A stretch of 25,731 bases of DNA from Alphaproteobacteria bacterium UBA1002 (GTDB taxonomy: Bacteria > Pseudomonadota > Alphaproteobacteria > Rickettsiales > UBA998). Below are positions 7,601 to 14,912 of the stretch, piece after piece. Positions within the stretch are counted from its first letter, which is position 1. Every line of letters starts with the position of its first letter. The notes beneath the pieces were generated by a model. That model was not told where the DNA came from. It worked only from the letters and a program-made list of their open reading frames with translations, and ran no database searches. Position numbers and translations under genes: made by a program. The stretch covers positions 1 through 25,731 of the forward strand of contig DBAU01000011.1 in assembly GCA_002291845.1 (NCBI GenBank), read 5' to 3'.

Positions 7601-7825
7601 CTATACAAGCGCCGAGGAATAAAGACTCTCGGCTTCTATAATGCGCATGGCGGAATCGGGGGCCTCTGTGTCGGGAATGACGTCCGATTCAAACATCTGA
7701 TCCAGCGTGTGCCGCATTTGATCAAAGCTAATCGTGCGGCCATCAAGCGCTTCTGGTACTTGAAAATCTTCCAGCTCATTGAAGTTTGGAAGTACATCAT
7801 CATCTTCTAAATCAAAGTGCGTCAT
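7601..7825 (-). CDS. Small acidic protein of unknown function
   Basis: A 74-residue soluble, strongly acidic protein beginning MTHFDLEDDDVLPNFNELED. I choose ATG 7825 because AAAGGAGA lies about 7 bases upstream; an earlier in-frame ATG at 7894 has no such site. I recognise no domain. The N-terminal third is rich in Asp, Glu and Asn; the rest looks amphipathic helical (ISFDQMRHTLDQMFESD). There are no cysteines, no membrane segment and no signal peptide in the chosen form. It stands alone, convergent with tspO and divergent from the protease/transglutaminase/ligase cassette. The good ribosome-binding site supports it being real. Acidic proteins of this size can be anti-sigma-like, inhibitor or DNA-mimic proteins, but nothing here demonstrates such a role. 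Confidence 0.6.
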   Translation of the reverse strand: MTHFDLEDDDVLPNFNELEDFQVPEALDGRTISFDQMRHTLDQMFESDVIPDTEAPDSAMRIIEAESLYSSALV

Positions 7826-8174
7826 TGATCTCTCCTTTGATGTCTGTGAGGAACCTTTCATGCAGTACGTAGCAGTCAGACACGTGGCAGCCACACCATC
7901 GTCACGAAGACAGCAAGCTATGGCCTCTGCACCATTGGAAACATATCAGTATACAAGAGACAAAATGTGCGACGAGTGAGGTCGCGAGTGCACGATATTG
8001 CGAAAAAAAAATAACTCGAACAGTATACAGTGTCGTACTGTATCCCTTTACTATGCTTCTGGCAAGTCAGGAGATGGACCAGCTGTCCTGTGACACCAGA
8101 CGATCATATTGCGATTGCGAGAATGCCCTGAGTTCATTAAGTACAACTGCTGTTTTCTTCAGGGAATTTCGTCC
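7826..8174. other. Intergenic region with repeated CAGTATACA motif
   Basis: A 349-base divergent promoter region between the small acidic protein and the protease-led cassette; I see no convincing gene or RNA in it. The 9-mer CAGTATACA occurs twice (7947-7955 and 8021-8029), each containing the GTATAC palindrome. The second copy sits in an inverted repeat, ACAGTA (8020-8025) with TACTGT (8036-8041). The two copies are 74 bases apart. They could be binding sites for a dimeric regulator of either neighbour. A nine-A run precedes the second copy. No promoter hexamers stand out strongly. Confidence 0.4.
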
Positions 8175-8765
8175 ATGCCTAAGCCCTCTCGCGCATATAC
8201 ACTTGTCCTATTGGGATGCGTTCTGACCGCGATGGTTTGGGGTGCACCTGCATGGGCAGGGAGCAAGCAAACGCTTTCACCTCGTGTGGTGGGTTGGGTA
8301 GAGGATGTCTATGTGCAAGCCATTGGCACAGAGTTCCAAGCCAAACTGGATACTGGGGCTAAAACCTCCTCAATTGATGCAGAAATCATCGATATTGTAG
8401 AATACACGCCTCCCGATTCGGCCGACGCAGCCACAAAGGACGTGAAAACCAACGTCGTGGGTAAAATCATTTTTTCCGTGGTGGATGCACACGGCAAAGC
8501 GAAAACATTGGAGCGAGATATCATCCGCTTCGCCCGCATCAAACGCAAAGGAAATGCTGGCTTTATTCGTCGCCCGGTAGTCCGCATGCGCTTCTGCCTG
8601 GCGGGGCGAGAGATTGATGACGAAGTTAATCTTGCAGTTCGTGACCGCTTCGTTTATCCGATACTAATCGGTCGCAACATGTTGGAGAAAGGCGGACTGG
8701 TGGTGGATGCTTCACGAATGCTGACGTCGCCCTCCACTTGTCCCACCGCATCTGGCGATAACTAA
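8175..8765 (+). CDS. Retropepsin-like aspartic protease of the DUF785 / 'ATP-dependent zinc protease' family
   Basis: About 196 residues. I choose ATG 8175 because the protein then begins with a signal peptide (hydrophobic 8-25, likely cleavage after AWA at 28), with AGGG upstream; an ATG at 8109 would bury this signal. The core has the retropepsin-type active-site motif LDTGAKTSS (Asp59) followed by strand-rich sequence and a C-terminal PILIGRNML block that resembles the second conserved motif of pepsin-like domains. The family name 'zinc protease' is historical; the fold is aspartic-peptidase-like. It is the first gene of a three-gene cassette with an inactive-transglutaminase membrane protein and a RimK-like ligase, a grouping known from Gammaproteobacteria, sometimes labelled RloA/RloB in annotations (from memory). 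Predicted periplasmic or membrane-anchored; natural substrate unknown. Confidence 0.87.
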   Translation: MPKPSRAYTLVLLGCVLTAMVWGAPAWAGSKQTLSPRVVGWVEDVYVQAIGTEFQAKLDTGAKTSSIDAEIIDIVEYTPPDSADAATKDVKTNVVGKIIFSVVDAHGKAKTLERDIIRFARIKRKGNAGFIRRPVVRMRFCLAGREIDDEVNLAVRDRFVYPILIGRNMLEKGGLVVDASRMLTSPSTCPTASGDN

Positions 8766-8794
8766 ATTTTTCACCCTCTCCCCCCCTCATTACC

Positions 8795-10402
8795 ATGCGC
8801 ACTCTGCACGTTCTGATTCTTTCTGTTGTTCTTACACTTACCGCGCTAGGCGTGTTCTATTACAAGTACGCACGGCTTGAGTTTCCGTTGACGCCCGATA
8901 AAACCTACAACAGCTGGTACGTTGAAGCGCGTATGAATCTGACGGCGGGCTGGCGGAATGCCAAAGGTGAAAATCCCGCCACGATCCAACTCCACTTACC
9001 ACCCAGTAGCTCTAACCGCTTCGCGATTGTCGAAGAGAAATTTGTTGCCAGCGGCTTTGGAGAAGAGATTGATGCTGATCCCGCGGACGGCAACCGTACT
9101 GCCACCTTTTCCAAGCGACAGATTGACCGTAATGAAGCCGTATTTTATGGCGCACTGGTCTATGAATTGGACTCCCCAGCGGAAATCGTACCACCTAAGG
9201 AGCGCCCCGCTGTAACCTCCCCTTTTGCGCCGGGCAATCGCCCGCAATCAGGCGTTGGACCTCAGCAAGATCCGCTCTTCATCGCGATTGATGCACTGGT
9301 AGAAGAGGCCCGTGCACGCTCCGCAGATGAGCGCACCTACGTGAGAGAAATCTTCCGACTGATCCGTAAAAGCGGGGATGACCGCCTCGCTGTCATCAGT
9401 GATAATTTACAACTGCGCAATGACGTCGCACGGCTGGCGCAGATTCTTATTGAAGCAAATAATATCCCGACCCGCACGGTGCATGGGGTGCACCTGACCA
9501 GCGATCAACGCAACACACGTCTGCAAACATGGCTGGATGTGTTTGTGGAAGGCAAATGGCAGTCCATTGACCCGGAAAACTTCCGCTTCGGCCTGCAGGG
9601 CAAGTATCTCGTCTGGTGGTATGGCGATGATGCGCTCTACACAGCAGATGGCCTGCGAAAGCTGGACGTCATCGTCTCCGTCCGTCAGAATACAGATAAG
9701 GCTCTTACCCGCGCTATTTGGAAAAGTGGGGAGATCGCCGATGTGCTGCTTAAATTCTCTTTCTACAATCTGCCGCTGGAAAGCCAGCTTCTTTTTCAGG
9801 TTCTGCTGATGATCCCGGTCGGCGGCTTAATCATCGCCGTGCTTCGCCAGATCATAGGTGTCAAAACTTTCGGAACCTTCATGCCAGTACTGGTGGCCCT
9901 CGCTTTCCGTGAAACGGGCCTGATTAGCGGGATTGCGTTGTTTGTCACCATCGTGGCGCTCGGCCTTCTAGTGCGTGCATACTTCGCGCGGCTCCAGCTA
10001 TTGCTGGTCCCACGCCTGGCGTCGGTGCTGACAGTGGTGGTACTGATCCTCAGCATGGTCGCAATGGTTGCCAACAACATGAATCTGGTCATGGGGCTTT
10101 CCATCTCGCTCTTCCCGATTGTGATCCTGACCATGACCATCGAGCGCATTTCGCTGATGTGGGATGAATACGGTGCCAAAACAGCGATGAAAACCTCGCT
10201 CGGCAGCCTTGCCTCGGCCATCATCAGCTATTCGCTGATGTCCAATGAAACGCTCAACCATCTGTTTTTCGCCTTCCCGGAACTGCTGCTCATCGTGCTG
10301 TCTTGCACCCTGCTGATGGGCCGTTACAACGGCTACAAGCTGACCGAGTATTTCCGCTTTAAAGCACTACAGATGGAGCTTGAGCGGAACAAGAAAGCAT
10401 AG
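8795..10402 (+). CDS. Inactive transglutaminase fused to 7-TM domain
   Basis: A 535-residue membrane protein. A single helix at about 6-23 anchors an exposed domain; residues about 170-270 carry a transglutaminase-like fold (RLAQILIEANNIPTRTVHGV, then TWLDVFVEGKWQSIDPENF). The usual catalytic Cys before the A-x-L-L-R-x-x-G-I-P helix is an Asn-Asp here (RNDVARLAQ), and the His of H-x-W is Gln (LQTWLDVF), so only the Asp-Pro strand remains: it looks enzymatically dead but fold-intact, as expected of its family. From about 327 there are roughly seven membrane helices, ending at about 510. It lies 29 bases after the protease gene and 11 before the ATP-grasp gene. No clear Shine-Dalgarno sequence is visible; a run of seven C (8780-8786) lies just upstream. 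Probable role: membrane scaffold or substrate-binding subunit for its two partners. Confidence 0.88.
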   Translation: MRTLHVLILSVVLTLTALGVFYYKYARLEFPLTPDKTYNSWYVEARMNLTAGWRNAKGENPATIQLHLPPSSSNRFAIVEEKFVASGFGEEIDADPADGNRTATFSKRQIDRNEAVFYGALVYELDSPAEIVPPKERPAVTSPFAPGNRPQSGVGPQQDPLFIAIDALVEEARARSADERTYVREIFRLIRKSGDDRLAVISDNLQLRNDVARLAQILIEANNIPTRTVHGVHLTSDQRNTRLQTWLDVFVEGKWQSIDPENFRFGLQGKYLVWWYGDDALYTADGLRKLDVIVSVRQNTDKALTRAIWKSGEIADVLLKFSFYNLPLESQLLFQVLLMIPVGGLIIAVLRQIIGVKTFGTFMPVLVALAFRETGLISGIALFVTIVALGLLVRAYFARLQLLLVPRLASVLTVVVLILSMVAMVANNMNLVMGLSISLFPIVILTMTIERISLMWDEYGAKTAMKTSLGSLASAIISYSLMSNETLNHLFFAFPELLLIVLSCTLLMGRYNGYKLTEYFRFKALQMELERNKKA

Positions 10403-10413
10403 GGCGCCGCGCG

Positions 10414-11343
10414 ATGTTTCCCTTCTCCTACAAGAAAAACGGGATCGTCGGGATCAATGCCCGCAACCTGGATTTCATCTTCCCCAATAACCCGCGCAAG
10501 TTTTACCCGTTGGTGGATGATAAGCTGAAGACGAAGCGCCTTGCGGAGGCCGCGGGCATCCCAACGCCCGAGCTCTATGCGGTGATTGAGTTCCAGAATC
10601 AGGCCAAGCAGCTGGAGCAATTGGTAGCGCCACACCGCTCGTTTGTGGTGAAGCCGTCCAAGGGCAGCGGTGGTGGAGGGATCATCGTCGTGGATGATAT
10701 TGTCGAGTCTGGCTTCCGCAAAGCCAGTGGTGACATCATCTCGCGCGGGGACATGCGCTATCACCTCAACAACATCCTCTCCGGCATGTACGCGATGGGC
10801 GGCCAGTCTGACCGTGTATTGCTGGAATATGTCGTGCAGTTTGACCCCATCTTTAACGACATCACCTTCCGGGGCGTGCCAGATCTGCGCATCATCCTGT
10901 ATAAGGGTATCCCGGTTATGGCGATGCTACGCCTGCCCACCCGCGCCTCCGATGGAAAAGCAAACTTACATAAAGGGGGGATCGGCGTTGGTGTCTCGAT
11001 GAAAGACGGCATCACGCTACACGGGGTCTCCGGTGGGAAATTTATGGACAGCCACCCGGAAACCAGCCGTTCCATCTCTGGACGTCAGATTCCCAACTGG
11101 CGCAAAATCCTCGAGATGGCTTCCAAGCTCTATGACATCACGGGGCTCGGCTGGCTGGGCGCGGATATCGTGCTTGACCGCACCAAAGGCCCGATGCTGC
11201 TGGAAGCGAATGCCCGACCCGGCCTCGCCATTCAGGTAGCAAATCGCGAGGGGCTGGGCACGCGATTCGACAAAATTGCACAGTTTAAAGGTGACTGGAA
11301 TAGCGTCGAAGATCGCGTTAACTTTGCGTTGCAAAATTTCTGA
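10414..11343 (+). CDS. RimK-like alpha-L-glutamate ligase-like protein (ATP-grasp)
   Basis: A 309-residue cytoplasmic ATP-grasp ligase of the RimK-related 'alpha-L-glutamate ligase-like' family. The N-terminus (GIVGINARNLDFI, then FYPLVDDKLKTKRLAEAAGIPTPELY) is the typical lead-in. The ATP loop is FVVKPSKGSGGGGIIVVDD at about 75-93, and metal ligands lie in MLLEANARPGLAIQVAN near residues 265-280. Members are predicted to form amide or peptide bonds with amino acids; the acceptor is unknown. It is third in the cassette, so the ligase makes something that the exposed transglutaminase-like protein and the aspartic protease may bind or process. Comparative analyses of ATP-grasp amidoligases have predicted peptide-modification systems of this kind. 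Family assignment is strong; substrate is not known. Confidence 0.9.
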   Translation: MFPFSYKKNGIVGINARNLDFIFPNNPRKFYPLVDDKLKTKRLAEAAGIPTPELYAVIEFQNQAKQLEQLVAPHRSFVVKPSKGSGGGGIIVVDDIVESGFRKASGDIISRGDMRYHLNNILSGMYAMGGQSDRVLLEYVVQFDPIFNDITFRGVPDLRIILYKGIPVMAMLRLPTRASDGKANLHKGGIGVGVSMKDGITLHGVSGGKFMDSHPETSRSISGRQIPNWRKILEMASKLYDITGLGWLGADIVLDRTKGPMLLEANARPGLAIQVANREGLGTRFDKIAQFKGDWNSVEDRVNFALQNF

Positions 11344-11344
11344 G

Positions 11345-11394
11345 AAACCAAAAGCCCTGACTTGCTTTCCAAGGATCGGGAGCTATTTTGCGGT
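11345..11394. terminator. Possible bidirectional terminator between convergent genes
   Basis: The 51 bases between two convergent stops hold an imperfect inverted repeat: AACC-AAAA-GC-CC on the left against GGG-AGC-TTTT-GC-GGTT on the right, capped by CTTG-ctttc-CAAG (11361-11373). Arms ending in AAAA and TTTT give a U-rich tail in both directions, which fits shared termination for the ATP-grasp gene and the sensor-kinase operon. Several bulges interrupt the stem. Confidence 0.4.
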
Positions 11395-12744
11395 TCAGCT
11401 CAAAGAGCCTTGCACAATAAAGCGGCTGCCCTGCCCCAAGCGAGGCTCATAGTGGATGGTCATCCCTGCCCGCTCGCACGCTCGCCGAACAATGGCGAGG
11501 CCAAGCCCGGCCCCCTGAATATTACCCGACTCGCGCCCCCGGTAAAACGATTCAAAAATATGCGGAACGTCCGCCTCGCGTATACCGGGACCTGTATCTT
11601 CCACAATAAGCCGTAACAATGATTCCTCCACCTCATAGCGCAGGGTAATTTCACCGTGTGATGGTGAATACAGGATCGCATTCCCCAAAAGATTACCGAG
11701 GACAAGGCGCAAGAGGCCGCGATAGCTCGAGAGAGCCGGTACATCCTGTAATAATAATTCCACCTTCTGCGAACGGGATTCTGCCTCAATGCGCCAGTCA
11801 GCATAGACTTCCTGCGCAAGCACAAGTAGATCAATTGGCTCCTTTTTCCCGATCGCATGATTCAGCCGTGCCAGCGCCAGCAACTGCTCGATGGTATGGG
11901 TGGCACGCTCCGTAGATACCAGTAAGCGCGCGATCGCGTGTTTACGCTCTTCGGGCGAGGCAGCGCCTTCAGCCGCTTGAGCATAGGTTCGGATGGCTGC
12001 CAAGGGAGTCCGCAGCTCATGGGCCGCGTTATCGGTGAATCGGCGTTCGCCTTCCAGCATCCCGCTCAGGGTTTCCAGTAGGCCGTTCAGGCTTTCCACC
12101 AGCGGCTTGACCTCACTTGGCAGGTTGGGCGAAGTGATCGGGCTGAGTGCTTCAGGGCTGCGCACTTGCAACTCGTCGCTCAGCGTGGTCAACGGGGCGA
12201 GGCCACGGCTGAGGCCAAAGCTTAGCAACAGCGGCGCCAGGATGAGCACCCCAATCAAGGGCCCGGCCATCGAGAGCAGGATTTTATCGATCATCTCTTC
12301 CCGTATGGCATAGGTCTCGCCGGTTTCCACCGTGAGTGCCATTTCCGGATCATGCACCACAAATAGGCGCCAGGGCTGATCATGCCGCCGCGTATCGATA
12401 AACCCGGATTGGGTCTGTCGCGGGCCAAGATCAGGAACATTGGACGGCGCATGGCGTAGCTCCTCACCCCGCCAGATACGAAACAGGATGTTTTTTTCGT
12501 ATTCATGGCCGTAGGGGATATCTGTCTCGTGCACAATTTCCGCCCCGTCACGCTGGGCAAGCACTTCTGCACGCTCCATGGAAAGCAGCAGCTTGGCAAG
12601 ATGCACCAGCTGGGCATCGTAAATTTCGTTAGCCTCATGCTCGGCGGAGGCATAGATCGCCGCCATCATACCCCCCAGCAGACAGAGGCTGGGTAGCAGA
12701 AGCAGCAGGATCAGGCGGCACCTAAGCGACGTTCTCCAGCACAT
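11395..12744 (-). CDS. Two-component sensor histidine kinase (QseC/PmrB-like)
   Basis: A membrane sensor kinase of about 449 residues. Membrane helix 1 is at about 11-30, a periplasmic region (about 31-155) follows, then helix 2 (about 160-180) and a HAMP-like linker. The HisKA box FTDNAAHELRTPL places the phospho-accepting histidine at about 242. ATP-binding boxes are LLGNAILYSPSHG (N), EDTGPGI (G1), FESFYRG (F) and GAGLGLAIVRR (G2). The start is ATG 12744, inside the end of the response-regulator gene (23-base overlap), with a purine-rich GGGATGGGG just before it; longer in-frame starts would push the protein further into the regulator gene and precede no plausible signal anchor. It is last in a seven-gene minus-strand run. 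The ligand is not apparent. Confidence 0.9.
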   Translation of the reverse strand: MCWRTSLRCRLILLLLLPSLCLLGGMMAAIYASAEHEANEIYDAQLVHLAKLLLSMERAEVLAQRDGAEIVHETDIPYGHEYEKNILFRIWRGEELRHAPSNVPDLGPRQTQSGFIDTRRHDQPWRLFVVHDPEMALTVETGETYAIREEMIDKILLSMAGPLIGVLILAPLLLSFGLSRGLAPLTTLSDELQVRSPEALSPITSPNLPSEVKPLVESLNGLLETLSGMLEGERRFTDNAAHELRTPLAAIRTYAQAAEGAASPEERKHAIARLLVSTERATHTIEQLLALARLNHAIGKKEPIDLLVLAQEVYADWRIEAESRSQKVELLLQDVPALSSYRGLLRLVLGNLLGNAILYSPSHGEITLRYEVEESLLRLIVEDTGPGIREADVPHIFESFYRGRESGNIQGAGLGLAIVRRACERAGMTIHYEPRLGQGSRFIVQGSLS

Positions 12745-13384
12745 ACCCCATCCCACGCACGGTTTTGATGAATGACTTGCCGAATTTTTTGCGCAAACGC
12801 GAAATATACACCTCCACTGCGTTACTCTCCACGCTGCTATCCCAGTCATAGAGGCGCTCTTCAATGGCCGCACGGTCAAACATATGGCCTGGACGCTCCA
12901 TCAGCAGATGCAGGACGGCGAACTCTCGGGCGGAAATCGCCACCGGACGCCCCTCCAGCGTCACGCAACGAGCCGCAGGGTCCAGCGCGATCGGGCCGAC
13001 CGTCAGCACCGGCGAGGCCTGACCGCTGCGCCGCCGCACCAACGCACGCAGACGGGCATCTACCTCAGCAATATCAAATGGCTTGGTGAGATAATCATCT
13101 GCCCCGGCATCAAGCCCCGCCACCCGCTGCTCCACCCGGTCACGCGCGGTGAGGATGAGCACCGGGGTCATGTTGTGGCGGTTACGCAAATCGCGCAAAA
13201 GTTCTAATCCGGAGCGTCCTGGTAGCCCGATATCCAGCAACATCGCGTCAAACTCTGAGGCCCGGCAGGCCGCCTCAGCATCCTCAGCCGTGCTCACCCA
13301 GTCCACTGCGTGCCCGCGCTGGCGGAGGGCGAGCATGGTGGCATCGCCCAGTAATGCATCATCCTCCACCAGTAATATCCGCAT
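12722..13384 (-). CDS. OmpR-family response regulator (QseB/PmrA-like)
   Basis: A 220-residue regulator. The receiver domain (1-115) has acidic pocket Glu7-Asp8-Asp9, phospho-accepting Asp51 (MLLDIGLPG) and Lys in DDYLTKPFD near 101. The C-terminal winged-helix domain (about 125-218) reads AISAREFAVLHLLMERPG, then ESNAVEVYISRLRKKFG and TVRGMGYVLE, as in QseB and PmrA. Start ATG 13384 has GAGGGA five bases upstream. The gene is 24 bases from the TPR gene and overlaps the kinase start, so it is probably co-transcribed with the metabolic genes upstream, giving a possible feedback loop on the same operon. Its DNA target is not evident; a direct-repeat operator could lie in the promoter region near 17706-18054. 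Confidence 0.93.
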   Translation of the reverse strand: MRILLVEDDALLGDATMLALRQRGHAVDWVSTAEDAEAACRASEFDAMLLDIGLPGRSGLELLRDLRNRHNMTPVLILTARDRVEQRVAGLDAGADDYLTKPFDIAEVDARLRALVRRRSGQASPVLTVGPIALDPAARCVTLEGRPVAISAREFAVLHLLMERPGHMFDRAAIEERLYDWDSSVESNAVEVYISRLRKKFGKSFIKTVRGMGYVLENVA

Positions 13385-13408
13385 GATTCCCTCACGTAAG
13401 GGCGCATC

Positions 13409-14131
13409 TTACGAATTCGGGCTGATCTTGGCCAGCAACGCTTCAACCTCGGCTTTACGGCCCGCATCTGCCACCTCCCGGCCCGGACGCGCCGAAGCCT
13501 TCAAGGCGGTCTCCAGCGCGGCTTTGGCCTCTGCTTCCTTGCCCTGATCGAGCAGGAATTCGCCATAGAAGAAATTGGGATCAATGCCTTTCGGGTTCAC
13601 CGCCACGGCTTTTTTCAGATAGGCTTCGGCCTTGTGATTGTCACCAAAACCCACCGGCCAGCCGGGTACTTTGAAATATAGTGAGCCAAGGCTGGTATAG
13701 ACGGAGCCATCCAGCGTGCGCGGGGCCACTTTCTCCACTTCCTCCAGAAGCGCTTTGGCTTCCTGCGCGTCATCCAGCGCATCCAGCCCGCCATTGATAC
13801 CGGCTTTGGTGGCAAGGATGATGGCATCCCACACCTTCAGCTCGTTGGATTGCGGAAAGCGGCCGACCGCTGCTTTGGCTTTCTTTGCTAAATTGGTAAT
13901 CGCAACTTCCTGCGAATCTTCGTCCGGCGTCTGGTATTTGATAATCGCCCATTCGTCCTGAAGCATTTTCAGGGACTGCGCGGCGGGGTCTGCTACGGCC
14001 ACCGGAGCCACTGTTTGCGGTGCGGCGACTTCAGGAATCCCGAGCTGTTCAGCCTGCATCTCGAGGGTCTGGGCGTAGGTTTGCAGTGGCGTCATCAGCA
14101 GGCAGGCCAGCATGAGGGAACGGTAGGTCAT
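13409..14131 (-). CDS. Exported TPR-like protein
   Basis: A 240-residue protein with a signal peptide (MTYRSLMLACLLMTPLQTYA, cleavage near residue 20) and no later membrane helix, so probably periplasmic. The start is ATG 14131: AAGGAG lies six bases upstream, whereas the ATG two codons earlier abuts that site. The C-terminal half has tetratricopeptide-like helical repeats, best seen at HKAEAYLKKAVAVNPKG and FFYGEFLLDQGKEAEAKAALETAL. The N-terminal third after the signal is Ala/Pro/Val-rich. It lies 25 bases after the SDR gene and 24 before the response regulator, in the same run. TPR proteins bind partners; this one could link the pathway's product or the sensor kinase's periplasmic domain to the operon, but that is inference. 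Confidence 0.78.
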   Translation of the reverse strand: MTYRSLMLACLLMTPLQTYAQTLEMQAEQLGIPEVAAPQTVAPVAVADPAAQSLKMLQDEWAIIKYQTPDEDSQEVAITNLAKKAKAAVGRFPQSNELKVWDAIILATKAGINGGLDALDDAQEAKALLEEVEKVAPRTLDGSVYTSLGSLYFKVPGWPVGFGDNHKAEAYLKKAVAVNPKGIDPNFFYGEFLLDQGKEAEAKAALETALKASARPGREVADAGRKAEVEALLAKISPNS

Positions 14132-14156
14132 GGTCATCTCCTTGAACGGTAAAAAC

Positions 14157-14912
14157 TTAGGGATAAGCGAGGATTTCACGGGCACGAACGACATCTTTGC
14201 CAAGCGCTTTATCTACCAGGCGCGGAAGCAGGGCGTTGATGCGCACGAAGAGTTTTTCGGGAAAGCCGATATAGATCTCCGGTGTTTCCTCCTGCAGCGC
14301 CTTTATCAAAATGGCCGCCACCGTATCCGGGTGGTCCATCGCCGATTTAGTCACCTGCATGAGGGCGCGCACCTTGGGGCCATTCATCAGCGTATCCACC
14401 CCGCGCGGCGCAACATGGATGACCGGAACCCCCTCGGGCGAAAGCTCCCGTCGCAAGGCTTCCGCAAAGGCTTTCATGCCGGCTTTGGTAGCTGAGTAAG
14501 ATGCAAAATGCGGAAATGGAATCGCGCCGAAGGTGGAGCTGACAAACATCACCGCGCCCTGTTTCTGCTTCAGTGACGGCAGCACGGCCTGCGTTAAACG
14601 GATCGGCGCGTAGAGGTTCACCTGCAGCAGCCGCGCCAGCGAAGCCGGGTCCTGCGTTTCTGCCGGACCGAAATATTGTTGCCCCGCGAGATGGATCAGA
14701 ATATCTGGCGGCGTCTGGGCGAGCTTCAGCGCGGCGGCCTCGCAGCCTTCCATCGTGGATAAATCCGCAGGCAGATGGGTGCCGCCCCAGGCCGGGGCCT
14801 GGCGACCTATGGCGATAATGCGCGCGCCTGCCTCAAGCAGCCGCTCCGCCAACGCGAGGCCAATGCCGCCACTGGCGCCGGTCAACGCCACCGTTTTTCC
14901 TTTTAATTGCAT
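14157..14912 (-). CDS. Short-chain dehydrogenase/reductase (SDR)
   Basis: A 251-residue classical SDR. The Rossmann dinucleotide motif TGASGGIG is at 11-18. The catalytic set is visible: Ser125/Ser126 in VMFVSSTFGAI, Tyr139 and Lys143 in YSATK, and the LAGQQYFG region where NAG usually stands. It would reduce or oxidise a carbonyl or alcohol with NAD(P)H; Arg35-Arg37 after the second strand may favour NADP(H). The start ATG 14912 lies seven bases after a strong AAGGAGG, and the gene overlaps the upstream heme-oxygenase-fold gene by 10 bases. Substrate unknown; position after an acyl-activating ligase and an oxidase suggests reduction of an acyl-derived or oxidised intermediate. The family is secure, the substrate not. 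Confidence 0.9.
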   Translation of the reverse strand: MQLKGKTVALTGASGGIGLALAERLLEAGARIIAIGRQAPAWGGTHLPADLSTMEGCEAAALKLAQTPPDILIHLAGQQYFGPAETQDPASLARLLQVNLYAPIRLTQAVLPSLKQKQGAVMFVSSTFGAIPFPHFASYSATKAGMKAFAEALRRELSPEGVPVIHVAPRGVDTLMNGPKVRALMQVTKSAMDHPDTVAAILIKALQEETPEIYIGFPEKLFVRINALLPRLVDKALGKDVVRAREILAYP

